Position numbers and translations under genes: made by a program
Assembly (NCBI RefSeq): GCF_959029255.1
Contig: NZ_CAUFUE010000031.1
Location: forward strand, 1-50,492
DNA from: an uncultured Bacteroides sp.
GTDB lineage: Bacteria; Bacteroidota; Bacteroidia; Bacteroidales; Bacteroidaceae
Direction of reading: 5' to 3'
DNA length: 50,492 nt
Notes under the pieces: model-generated
What the model was told of the DNA's origin: nothing
The model's input: the letters and a program-made list of their open reading frames with translations, nothing else
Databases searched by the model: none
Shown here: positions 8,138-15,061 of the stretch, piece after piece
How positions within the stretch are numbered: the first letter of the stretch is position 1
Layout of the letters: each line of letters starts with the position of its first letter

Positions 8138-8974
8138 ATGAACCCATTAGCCATCTATAAACAGGAACAGTTCAAAGCAGGAACGGATAATCTGGAATTC
8201 TTTCTGAACCGCCTTGTAAAAATGAACAACGGAGTACTACTCTTTTGTCAGACCGGAGAAGCAGATATTACAATAGATTTGGAGAAATACCACATTGTGC
8301 CCAATACGAACATTGTGTTGCTGCCAAGGTCTATTTTCTCAGTAACAGCCGCCAGCAAGGACTTCAAAATACATTATTTCTCTTATTCAGAGGAAATATT
8401 CAAAGCCATCTGTTTTCGGTTTGAACCGGCATTTCTACATTTCATAAAGGAAAATGCCTGCTGTACACATACGCAGGAAGAACCGCTAAAAGCGGTACAC
8501 GGATTAATAGAAGCCAGTAATGCTATATACGCTGAGAAAGAAAACCGCTTCCGAGATGCCATTGCCCAAAACATGCTTCAAATTTTCTTTTTGGATACTT
8601 ATGACAAGGTACAAAGGCTCTTTACAAAAGAACAGATTGAGGGAAGTAACCGGAAAGATGAATTGTTCAAAAAGTTCATAAATTTAGTACAGAATCACTG
8701 CGCCACCCAAAGAGATGTGGCATTTTATGCCGCGCAGCTTTGTATTTCTACCCGCTACCTCTCTGCCATCACGCAGCAGATGGGAGATAATTCGGCTAAA
8801 GAAATTATTGACGAGTTTTTGATATTGGAATTGAAAGTCGCCCTGCAATCTACAGACCTCTCGCTTAAAGAAATCGCCGACCGTTACCATTTTCCCGACC
8901 AATCGTTTTTCGGACGGTTCTTCAAAAAGCATACGGGGATGTCGCCGAAGGCGTTCAGGGCGAAGAAAGCTTGA
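8138..8974 (+). CDS. AraC-family transcriptional regulator
   Basis: Predicted 278-residue regulator. The N-terminal 170 or so residues form a cupin-like sensor region. The C-terminal 90 residues hold two helix-turn-helix units: DVAFYAAQLCISTRYLSAITQQ, then LKEIADRYHFPDQSFFGRFFKKHTGMSPKAFR, the AraC signature. Its divergent position next to the RND operon suggests it controls that pump. The last 105 coding bases lie in a 111-bp repeat whose second copy is at 10,589-10,699, on the other side of the AbiE cassette. The gene is intact and apparently rebuilt by the insertion, which makes it the likely target site. Confidence 0.92.
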   Translation: MNPLAIYKQEQFKAGTDNLEFFLNRLVKMNNGVLLFCQTGEADITIDLEKYHIVPNTNIVLLPRSIFSVTAASKDFKIHYFSYSEEIFKAICFRFEPAFLHFIKENACCTHTQEEPLKAVHGLIEASNAIYAEKENRFRDAIAQNMLQIFFLDTYDKVQRLFTKEQIEGSNRKDELFKKFINLVQNHCATQRDVAFYAAQLCISTRYLSAITQQMGDNSAKEIIDEFLILELKVALQSTDLSLKEIADRYHFPDQSFFGRFFKKHTGMSPKAFRAKKA

Positions 8975-8980
8975 ACTTCT
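8870..8980 (+). repeat. Left 111-bp direct repeat flanking the AbiE cassette
   Basis: This stretch matches 10,589-10,699 with one mismatch (G at 8876, A at 10595); the offset is exactly 1,719 bases. It covers the last 35 codons of araC, including the stop at 8972-8974, plus six bases. Identity breaks sharply at 8981 and 10700. Confidence 0.95.
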
Positions 8981-9086
8981 TATTTTCTTCAACCAACAAA
9001 TTCGAATGAAAAGACACAAAGCACAATGGCATATTGGTTCTTCATTACCTTTTTTCTACATGATAGTGATAATATTAGGATAAAAC

Positions 9087-9122
9087 TACCGCATATTAAA
9101 TAAATAGCGGTATCTTTATACC
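9087..9122 (+). promoter_or_regulatory. Promoter and operator of the AbiE pair
   Basis: TATCTTTA (9111-9118) is a one-mismatch -7 box. It is overlapped by two inverted repeats: TACCGC (9087-9092) with GCGGTA (9107-9112), and GGTAT (9109-9113) with ATACC (9118-9122). AbiEi antitoxins are known to repress their own promoter by binding inverted repeats, and this layout fits. The start codon follows at 9153. Confidence 0.5.
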
Positions 9123-9152
9123 AAATATAAGCAATGAAATCAAAAAAAAGAC

Positions 9153-9704
9153 ATGATTGAAGATGGTTTTATAAAATCTTCTGATACGGATAGAAAGTCG
9201 TACCGGAAGTTGCTCCGTGCTACAAAAGAGGGAGAATTGACCCGCTTAAAACGTGGTGTATATGCTACCGAAAATGCGTTGGCCAATACAATGATTGATA
9301 TTGAGAAAATTGTTCCCGGTGGTATACTTTGCCTTTATTCCGCTTGGCATTTTTATGAAATGACTACACAAATTCCATCCGCTTTCTATATAGCCATTAA
9401 TCGTGACAGAAAGGTAGTGGTACCTGATTTTCCTGACATTCAACTTGTTTATCAAAATGCCAATATTCTTTCTATAGGTTGTGTTCAAACTCAAATACAA
9501 AATTGGGAAGTTTCCATATACAATCGCGAACGCTGTGTTTGTGATGCTATCAAATATAGAAACAAAATAGGCATAGACGTGATGGCAGAAGTACTTTCAT
9601 CATACTTGAAAATTTCCAATAGAAATATTGAACTGCTACGTACTTATGCAGAGCACCTTCGTGTTCAGTCCTCACTGCGCCGCTATCTTGAAATACAATT
9701 ATGA
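9153..9704 (+). CDS. AbiEi-type antitoxin (type IV toxin-antitoxin)
   Basis: Predicted 183-residue antitoxin and autorepressor. The N-terminal 40 residues form a winged helix ending in the typical phrase GELTRLKRGVYA; the rest is the AbiEi antitoxin domain (GGILCLYSAWHFYEMT; ERCVCDAIKYRNKIG). In characterised systems AbiEi does not bind the toxin directly but counters its nucleotidyltransferase activity and represses the operon. Its stop overlaps the toxin start by four bases (ATGA), so the two are translationally coupled. The upstream ATG at 9134 runs into a stop, which supports 9153. The pair sits between long direct repeats and is more AT-rich than its neighbours, consistent with transfer. 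Confidence 0.85.
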   Translation: MIEDGFIKSSDTDRKSYRKLLRATKEGELTRLKRGVYATENALANTMIDIEKIVPGGILCLYSAWHFYEMTTQIPSAFYIAINRDRKVVVPDFPDIQLVYQNANILSIGCVQTQIQNWEVSIYNRERCVCDAIKYRNKIGIDVMAEVLSSYLKISNRNIELLRTYAEHLRVQSSLRRYLEIQL

Positions 9705-10567
9705 CAAATACTCCTAATTATGGGCAATCGGTAAAGACCAGATTGCTCAATCTTGCAAAGCAAGAGAATATCCGTTACCAGCAGATGGTGACACGCTACT
9801 TCCAAGAGAGATTTCTATTCCGTCTTTCACAAAGTAAATATCGAGACCATTTTGTTCTCAAAGGCGGTGCACTGCTATATGCCTACGACCGCTTTGCCGC
9901 TCGCCCAACATTGGATATTGATTTCATGGGAAACAGAATAGATAAAGATGTGGAAAACATCAAAGCGGCATTCCGCTTTATATGCAATATCCAATACGAA
10001 ACGGATGGCGTGCACTTTCTTATGAACACACTTCATGTGGTTCCTATTACTGTGGAGAAAGAATATCCAGGTATACGCGCCTCAATGACTGTCACCCTTG
10101 ATTCCATACGCCAAACCATGTCAATGGATATAGGATTTGGCGATATTGTCATTCCACAACCGGAAGAACTGGATTATCCTGTATTATTAACAGACTTTCC
10201 ATCTACCAACATCATGGCCTATTCATTGGAAACAGTCGTGGCAGAAAAATTTCAGACAATGATTGAGCGAACTACATTCAACAGCAGAATGAAAGATTTC
10301 TTTGATATTTATAGAATACGCACCACACAACCGCTTGATGAAACATTGCTTCAAGAAGCTATTTTTGCCACCTTTAACAATAGAAACACCAGGTATTCAG
10401 AAAATCACATCCTCTTTTCTGAGAAGTTTTCTCAAAATTCCGACTTGAACCAACGCTGGAATGCATATCTAAAGAAAATCCATTATGAGCCTAAAATTCC
10501 TTTTGCAGATGTAATGGAACAGATTCAAAAATGGTTAGAGCCTTATTGGGACAAACTCAAAGAGTAA
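9701..10567 (+). CDS. AbiEii-type nucleotidyltransferase toxin
   Basis: Predicted 288-residue toxin of the AbiEii/AbiGii family (DNA polymerase beta superfamily). The motif order is right: LKGGALL near residue 53, TLDIDFMG with the metal-binding DxD near residue 72, and RMKDFFDIYRI near residue 202, matching the conserved K..DFxDxY segment. Family members transfer nucleotides, and some modify tRNA, giving growth arrest and phage abortive infection. The length is normal for the family and no frameshift is visible. It is the second gene of the cassette and ends 21 bases before the right direct repeat. Confidence 0.88.
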   Translation: MTNTPNYGQSVKTRLLNLAKQENIRYQQMVTRYFQERFLFRLSQSKYRDHFVLKGGALLYAYDRFAARPTLDIDFMGNRIDKDVENIKAAFRFICNIQYETDGVHFLMNTLHVVPITVEKEYPGIRASMTVTLDSIRQTMSMDIGFGDIVIPQPEELDYPVLLTDFPSTNIMAYSLETVVAEKFQTMIERTTFNSRMKDFFDIYRIRTTQPLDETLLQEAIFATFNNRNTRYSENHILFSEKFSQNSDLNQRWNAYLKKIHYEPKIPFADVMEQIQKWLEPYWDKLKE

Positions 10568-10588
10568 CTTTTATATAATAATTATAAG

Positions 10589-10693
10589 GAAATCACCGAC
10601 CGTTACCATTTTCCCGACCAATCGTTTTTCGGACGGTTCTTCAAAAAGCATACGGGGATGTCGCCGAAGGCGTTCAGGGCGAAGAAAGCTTGA
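10589..10693 (+). pseudogene. Leftover 3' fragment of the araC-type gene
   Basis: This is the right copy of the long direct repeat (repeat to 10699). It still reads in frame as the last 35 codons of the AraC protein (EITDRYHFPDQSFFGRFFKK...) with one substitution, Ala to Thr, and the same stop codon. It lacks the rest of the gene and a start. It most likely is the original 3' end of araC, cut off when the AbiE cassette entered and supplied a duplicate end to the upstream part. Confidence 0.9.
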
Positions 10694-10704
10694 ACTTCTC
10701 TCCG

Positions 10705-12198
10705 TCAGAATTGGAAGTAAATGAACGGCTGTATCTCCGAACTCTTCATCTGAATAACCAGATAAATCATGCCGATAATCAACAATGCTTTCCCAAGAAG
10801 CGGAATCCGGATGACTACTTTGCAACAGGCATGCTCCCAACTATCAGGTACAAAATGCAGGAAATATCCCAATCCCATCAATGCGAACACTTCCCAATAA
10901 CCGGATATCAGTTGCGGGAAAAGCTGCGGACGGAATGTTGTGAATATCTGTTTCAACATATCCAACGAGGTGGAGAATTGAGCGTTGCGGAAGAATATCC
11001 AGCAGAAACAAACAAAATGGAAAGTAATAAGTATGCCAAAGAAACGGCGGATACCATGACTGCGTTCTCCTTTCTTCCGCCCGATGAGTCCCATCCAGAA
11101 TTTGTGTACAGCCAATGCTATTCCATGCAACATCCCCCAAAGGACGAAGTTCCAGGAAGCGCCATGCCACAAACCGCCTAAAAACATGGTAATAATGAGG
11201 TTGGCATACTGGCGGATTTTACCTTTACGGTTACCACCCAAAGAGATATACAGATAATCGCGTAGCCAACTGGATAAGGAGATATGCCAGCGGCGCCAAA
11301 ATTCCGTAATGGATGCCGACTTATAAGGTGAATCGAAGTTCATATTGAAATGAAATCCCAGCAACAGCGCGATACCTATCGCCATATCGCTATATCCGGA
11401 GAAATCGCAATAGATTTGCAGGGCGTAACCATAAACTCCCATCAGATTTTCCACACCCGAATAGAGCGTGGGATTGTCAAATATGCGCTCTACAAAGTTG
11501 ATGCTGATATAGTCTGATATAATCGCTTTCTTGAAAAGTCCGATGACAATAAGAAAGATACCCCGCCCGAACATTTCATTGGAAACAAACAACGGACGGC
11601 GGATTTGCGGGATAAAGTCGCGTGCACGGACAATGGGACCCGCCACCAGTTGCGGAAAGAAAGAAACATAGAAAGCATAGTCCAACAGGCTTGTAAGCGG
11701 CTTAATTTCCTTTCGATAGACATCAATCGTATAACTCAACGACTGGAAGGTGAAGAATGAAATACCTACGGGAAGGAAGATATCCATGGCGGTAAACGTG
11801 CCACCGGTCAGGGAAGCGAAAAAGTCCAAAAGGAAATTCGTATATTTGAAATAGCACAGCAAGCCCAGGTTCAGGAGTAAACTGGCCAACACCCATGTTT
11901 TGCGTTGCCAGCGGACGGTGGCACGCTCCATTAAACGTGCGATAAAGAAGTCGGATACCGTGACAAGGGCAAGCAAGAAGAAATAAGTTCCACTGCTTTT
12001 ATAATAGAAATAATAGGAGAACAGCGTCACGAACATCAAACGGGCGGTGGTGCGACGCTGCAAAAGCAGATAGAACAGAATGAATGCAGCAAACAGCCAC
12101 AGGAAAATACCGCTGCTGAATATCATCGGCGCTTGCGGGTCGTAAACGAAAACGTCACGCAAGCGGGTAAGGTCAATATTTAGTCCGTTCATTGACAA
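10705..12198 (-). CDS. MBOAT-family membrane O-acyltransferase (AlgI/DltB-like)
   Basis: Predicted 497-residue polytopic membrane protein that would move acyl groups, usually acetyl, from a cytoplasmic donor across the membrane. Conserved family regions are present: FPQLVAGPIVRARDFIPQ, YCDFSGYSDMAIG, EFWRRWHISLSSWLRDYLYI, and GGLWHGASWNFVLWG with the catalytic His. Its start overlaps the end of an SGNH gene by 10 bases, and a second SGNH gene overlaps that one. The trio resembles AlgI/AlgJ and PatA/PatB systems that acylate alginate or peptidoglycan. The target polymer here is unknown. Confidence 0.92.
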   Translation of the reverse strand: MSMNGLNIDLTRLRDVFVYDPQAPMIFSSGIFLWLFAAFILFYLLLQRRTTARLMFVTLFSYYFYYKSSGTYFFLLALVTVSDFFIARLMERATVRWQRKTWVLASLLLNLGLLCYFKYTNFLLDFFASLTGGTFTAMDIFLPVGISFFTFQSLSYTIDVYRKEIKPLTSLLDYAFYVSFFPQLVAGPIVRARDFIPQIRRPLFVSNEMFGRGIFLIVIGLFKKAIISDYISINFVERIFDNPTLYSGVENLMGVYGYALQIYCDFSGYSDMAIGIALLLGFHFNMNFDSPYKSASITEFWRRWHISLSSWLRDYLYISLGGNRKGKIRQYANLIITMFLGGLWHGASWNFVLWGMLHGIALAVHKFWMGLIGRKKGERSHGIRRFFGILITFHFVCFCWIFFRNAQFSTSLDMLKQIFTTFRPQLFPQLISGYWEVFALMGLGYFLHFVPDSWEHACCKVVIRIPLLGKALLIIGMIYLVIQMKSSEIQPFIYFQF

Positions 12199-13118
12199 TA
12201 GTCGTTATATGATTTCAAAAAAGCACAATAGAACATCTCACCCTGCAAACGATAACCATCCGGCATATAGTGCACATGGTCCGGGCGCATCAATCCGGCT
12301 TCCTGCCAGTTCAGGCAGGCACGACGCGAACCACCGAAGACATCATACATATCCCACACGGCAATCCCGTTGGCATCGGCAAAACGACGAATAGTCTGTA
12401 CGGCAACGGCTGTACGTGGATTTATCTTATAAGTACGGCGACGACGCTGGCGAAAACTCTCGTATGAACCCGGAGGAGTCGTCATCACTATGGGGACACC
12501 GGGCAGACTATCTCGAATCATACGTACCAACTCATCCATTTGCCGGTAGTGTAACAGGGAGTTATAACGGCGATTATGGCTTTCGTTTGTTCCAAATGAA
12601 AGAATCAAAAGGTCGGGATGCAGGGCGGCAATTTCCGCTATGCGGTCGGGACGGGTGAAAGTGGTACAAAAGGCACCGTTGATACCCATATCTGTATACG
12701 AAATCTCGCCAAAAGCCTCTTGCAAACGTGCACCGGCAGTTCGAGGAAAGATATGCCCACGGATATGACTATCTCCCATAAAGACGATGCGGAGGGAATC
12801 GGCAGATACCCCTAAACGAAGCATACGCAGTTTCTCCCAAAAAGGTTTGAGGATACCTACACTGTCTATCAACTCATTATCGCCAAGTTGCACAAAAGCC
12901 TCGGGCAATGCGATAAAAGGAAGTGATATTGTATCCGTACGTTGCGAATAACAAGGAAGAGTGTCGCAGCCTGCCATAATCTTGTCCAGCAAAGGACAAT
13001 CGGGCAACGCATCTTGCGCACGAAGTTGCTGCAAGCCCGAAAGCAGCACAAACACCGCGCAGCAAACCGTAAATCGTAAATCGTCCAATCGTAAATTTCC
13101 TCTATGGTTCCGCTTCAT
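12189..13118 (-). CDS. Exported SGNH-family protein partnered with MBOAT
   Basis: Predicted 309-residue periplasmic protein. Block I is FMGDSHIRGH, block III is SFGTNESHN, and the catalytic pair lies in RPDHVHYMPDGY. A signal-type hydrophobic segment (FTVCCAVFVLLSGLQQLRAQ) follows the start. I chose ATG 13118 rather than 13151: it shortens the overlap with the preceding gene from 50 to 17 bases and places the signal peptide closer to the N-terminus. In MBOAT systems such proteins usually carry out the second step, transfer of the acyl group to the glycan. It overlaps the MBOAT gene by 10 bases, so coupled translation is likely. Confidence 0.82.
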   Translation of the reverse strand: MKRNHRGNLRLDDLRFTVCCAVFVLLSGLQQLRAQDALPDCPLLDKIMAGCDTLPCYSQRTDTISLPFIALPEAFVQLGDNELIDSVGILKPFWEKLRMLRLGVSADSLRIVFMGDSHIRGHIFPRTAGARLQEAFGEISYTDMGINGAFCTTFTRPDRIAEIAALHPDLLILSFGTNESHNRRYNSLLHYRQMDELVRMIRDSLPGVPIVMTTPPGSYESFRQRRRRTYKINPRTAVAVQTIRRFADANGIAVWDMYDVFGGSRRACLNWQEAGLMRPDHVHYMPDGYRLQGEMFYCAFLKSYNDYCQ

Positions 13119-14478
13119 AAGCACGCCTCCTGTCGTATTTCTCTTTACCATATATCAATGCTTCATAAAGCAAGCCTGCGAGATGTTTTCCACCCCGGAA
13201 GTTGATATGCGTATAATCATAATTTGCCATGGACGGCTTGGCATGTACCATTTTTGCCATACTACCCTCGCCTCCCATCGCTTCGAACATATTCCAGAAA
13301 GCGACACCACTTTCGGCAGCCAGATTTTGCTGATAGCGAACCAAATTCTTGATGCCGGGCATAGTCCGCAAGTCTCCCTCCTCGGTCTTATAATCACGAT
13401 CTCCTACACTGACAACCAAGATTCCGGCTTGAGGAAAAGCTTCTTTCAGATGGGTGATAGTCGTAGCCATACCATCACTATACCGGTCGTAATTACGCCC
13501 CCGTTCGGTGGCGACGTTGAGCCCGTACTGGAGAATTATCAAATCGTAAGGACGCTGCTCGTTGAACTCGCGCATCATCCATATAGGAACAGAGCGCAGG
13601 GACAAACCGGAACTGCCCCGCAACGAGAAGTTATCTACAATGATGCCTTGAGCGCCATCCATGGCAAGACCATAAAACAACGTGGAATCGGCACTCTCCA
13701 CCGTCCAGCGTACAGAGCCGATATGTCCTTCGATGTCCATCTGCCGCAAGTCTCCCTTAGCCGGGAATGTTTCAGTCTGCTCACTTCCCCGGTTGACACT
13801 CGCCGAGAGAGTGACTTCGCCTTTATTATAAAAGAAAATCGAAGCGTGGTCGCAGGTATCCAGACGGGAAGCATAGTTTTTCTGTCCCCGAAGTTCGACG
13901 TATGCACCCGGATGGGGAATGAAATAATGGCCAGAAATGCCCTGCTTGTTACGGTCAAAGAATACGGAATCCATAATGGAATGACTCTGCCAACCGCTAA
14001 AGCTGTGCCGCACGGTGGGTCTGAAACCGCTGGTCATGGAAGTAATCGTAACGAAACCTACCCCGCAACCGCCATAGCGTTTCTGTAACATTTCACGCAA
14101 ATCGGCGGTAAGAATGTCGGCTTCTATGAAAGAATCGCCGAAATAGGCAATACGAACCAAACGCGGTCTCTGTGACAATTCATCCAGCGCCCGGTAGAAA
14201 GGTGTCATGCCCCGCATCGTGGAATCACTGTAATCTTCAATGCATGTCATTCCGGTACGGCAGGTATCTACAAAAGCCGGTTTTACCTTGGGAGGCGGTG
14301 GCAACAGACTGTCCGGCTCACTCACCGGTTGGGATGGAGGGCGCACGTCGGCGAGTATATCCACATGCCTCAACACACGACCGCCTATCGTAATTCCCGG
14401 CAAAATGCACATCAATAAAAGTACGACCACCACGATGCACACCAGCAAACCCGTATATTTCAATACATTCTTTTCCAT
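13102..14478 (-). CDS. Membrane-anchored SGNH-family protein
   Basis: Predicted 458-residue protein with one N-terminal membrane anchor (residues about 10-32, LLVCIVVVVLLLMCILPG) and a periplasmic body. Block I is YFGDSFIEAD, followed by a central beta-rich insert. The block III-like region is LQYGLNVATE, with Leu-Asn where GxND is usual, and the terminal catalytic pair is in NYDYTHINFRGG. It is the first gene of the three-gene acylation unit. Two different SGNH partners for one MBOAT suggest either sequential steps or two acceptors. The function is inferred from family and context. Confidence 0.8.
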   Translation of the reverse strand: MEKNVLKYTGLLVCIVVVVLLLMCILPGITIGGRVLRHVDILADVRPPSQPVSEPDSLLPPPPKVKPAFVDTCRTGMTCIEDYSDSTMRGMTPFYRALDELSQRPRLVRIAYFGDSFIEADILTADLREMLQKRYGGCGVGFVTITSMTSGFRPTVRHSFSGWQSHSIMDSVFFDRNKQGISGHYFIPHPGAYVELRGQKNYASRLDTCDHASIFFYNKGEVTLSASVNRGSEQTETFPAKGDLRQMDIEGHIGSVRWTVESADSTLFYGLAMDGAQGIIVDNFSLRGSSGLSLRSVPIWMMREFNEQRPYDLIILQYGLNVATERGRNYDRYSDGMATTITHLKEAFPQAGILVVSVGDRDYKTEEGDLRTMPGIKNLVRYQQNLAAESGVAFWNMFEAMGGEGSMAKMVHAKPSMANYDYTHINFRGGKHLAGLLYEALIYGKEKYDRRRAYEAEP

Positions 14479-14529
14479 AACTAATCAGGGCGCAAAGATA
14501 TCATTTTTTCACCACAGAGAATAAAGTAA

Positions 14530-14561
14530 TCCCCGGAAAGGAAAGATATTTCCTCCGGGGA
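14530..14561 (-). terminator. Hairpin after the second RND operon
   Basis: TCCCCGGAAAGGAAA and TTTCCTCCGGGGA form a strong near-perfect stem with a four-base loop, 27 bases past the stop of the PII-like gene. The minus-strand continuation is T-rich (TACTTTATTC) without a pure T run. It probably ends the operon. Confidence 0.6.
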
Positions 14562-14587
14562 TAACCTCTATTTAATGAATAAAGTTC

Positions 14588-14881
14588 TTAAATAGTCTTT
14601 TCGATATTCCAAACGAACGCCCGAAGCCCTAACTGCTCAGTCTGCTTATCCATGTTGTGTAGAACTTCCAGTAACGGATCTACTCTTTCATCTTCTACCA
14701 TCGTAAGGATGGCAGAGCACATGGAAGGCCATGCATGACTTCCATAATGAGGCTCTCCGGTCTTGGAACCGCGTCCGCGTACTTGCTCCCAATAAGTGAA
14801 ACCACGACAATTCAGTCTGTCGAGAGTTGCGATGATGCGTTCGTAGTACGCTTGGTCGAATGTGATTAATACGGATTTCAT
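14588..14881 (-). CDS. Small PII-like protein at the end of an RND operon
   Basis: Predicted 97-residue cytoplasmic protein. The pattern resembles the PII/CutA fold: an opening strand MKSVLITFD, helix ERIIATLDRL, a flexible RGRGSKTGEPHYG loop where PII proteins have their T-loop, then strand SAILTMVEDE and helix PLLEVLHNM. Related DUF3240-type proteins occur in metal-efflux RND operons, and this gene follows an RND pump gene on the same strand. It may sense a ligand and modulate the pump, but that is inference. A long hairpin repeat separates it from the pump gene. Confidence 0.6.
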   Translation of the reverse strand: MKSVLITFDQAYYERIIATLDRLNCRGFTYWEQVRGRGSKTGEPHYGSHAWPSMCSAILTMVEDERVDPLLEVLHNMDKQTEQLGLRAFVWNIEKTI

Positions 14882-14911
14882 AATTATTTAATTGATAGTT
14901 GATAATGCGGT

Positions 14912-15052
14912 TGTGTCAAAACTCTAATACGCCTATCATGCTGTCATGCTGAGCGTAGTCGAAGCATCTCCTCTCTATGTGAAAGAAGAAGAGATCCTTC
15001 GACAAGCTCAGGATGACACAGCATAATGATAGTGCATTTTACTTTTGACACA
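14912..15052. repeat. Long intergenic inverted repeat with the GTCATGCTGAGC motif
   Basis: The outer arms TGTGTCAAAA (14912-14921) and TTTTGACACA (15043-15052) are perfect inverted repeats. Inside, CTATCAT and ATGATAG, then TGTCATGCTGAGC and GCTCAGGATGACA continue the pairing with small bulges, and GTCGAAGCATCTC matches GAGATCCTTCGAC imperfectly. The GTCATGCTGAGC..GTCGAAGCATCT core is of a type seen as a dispersed repeat in many bacterial genomes. It lies between the pump and PII-like genes. Confidence 0.8.
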
Positions 15053-15061
15053 CCCTCTTTT

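Noticed and set aside
8870..10699. AbiE cassette as an ordinary transposon or integrative element
   Set aside because: No transposase, integrase, terminal inverted repeats or short target duplication is visible; the 111-bp repeat is far longer than normal target duplications.
10690..11181. Plus-strand open frame starting in the araC remnant
   Set aside because: It runs opposite the C-terminal part of the MBOAT gene, whose motifs are clear, and shows no domain.
12961..14088. Long plus-strand open frame (375 codons) opposite the SGNH gene
   Set aside because: It lies wholly opposite two genes with clear family motifs, has no recognisable domain, and is a typical shadow of GC-rich coding sequence.
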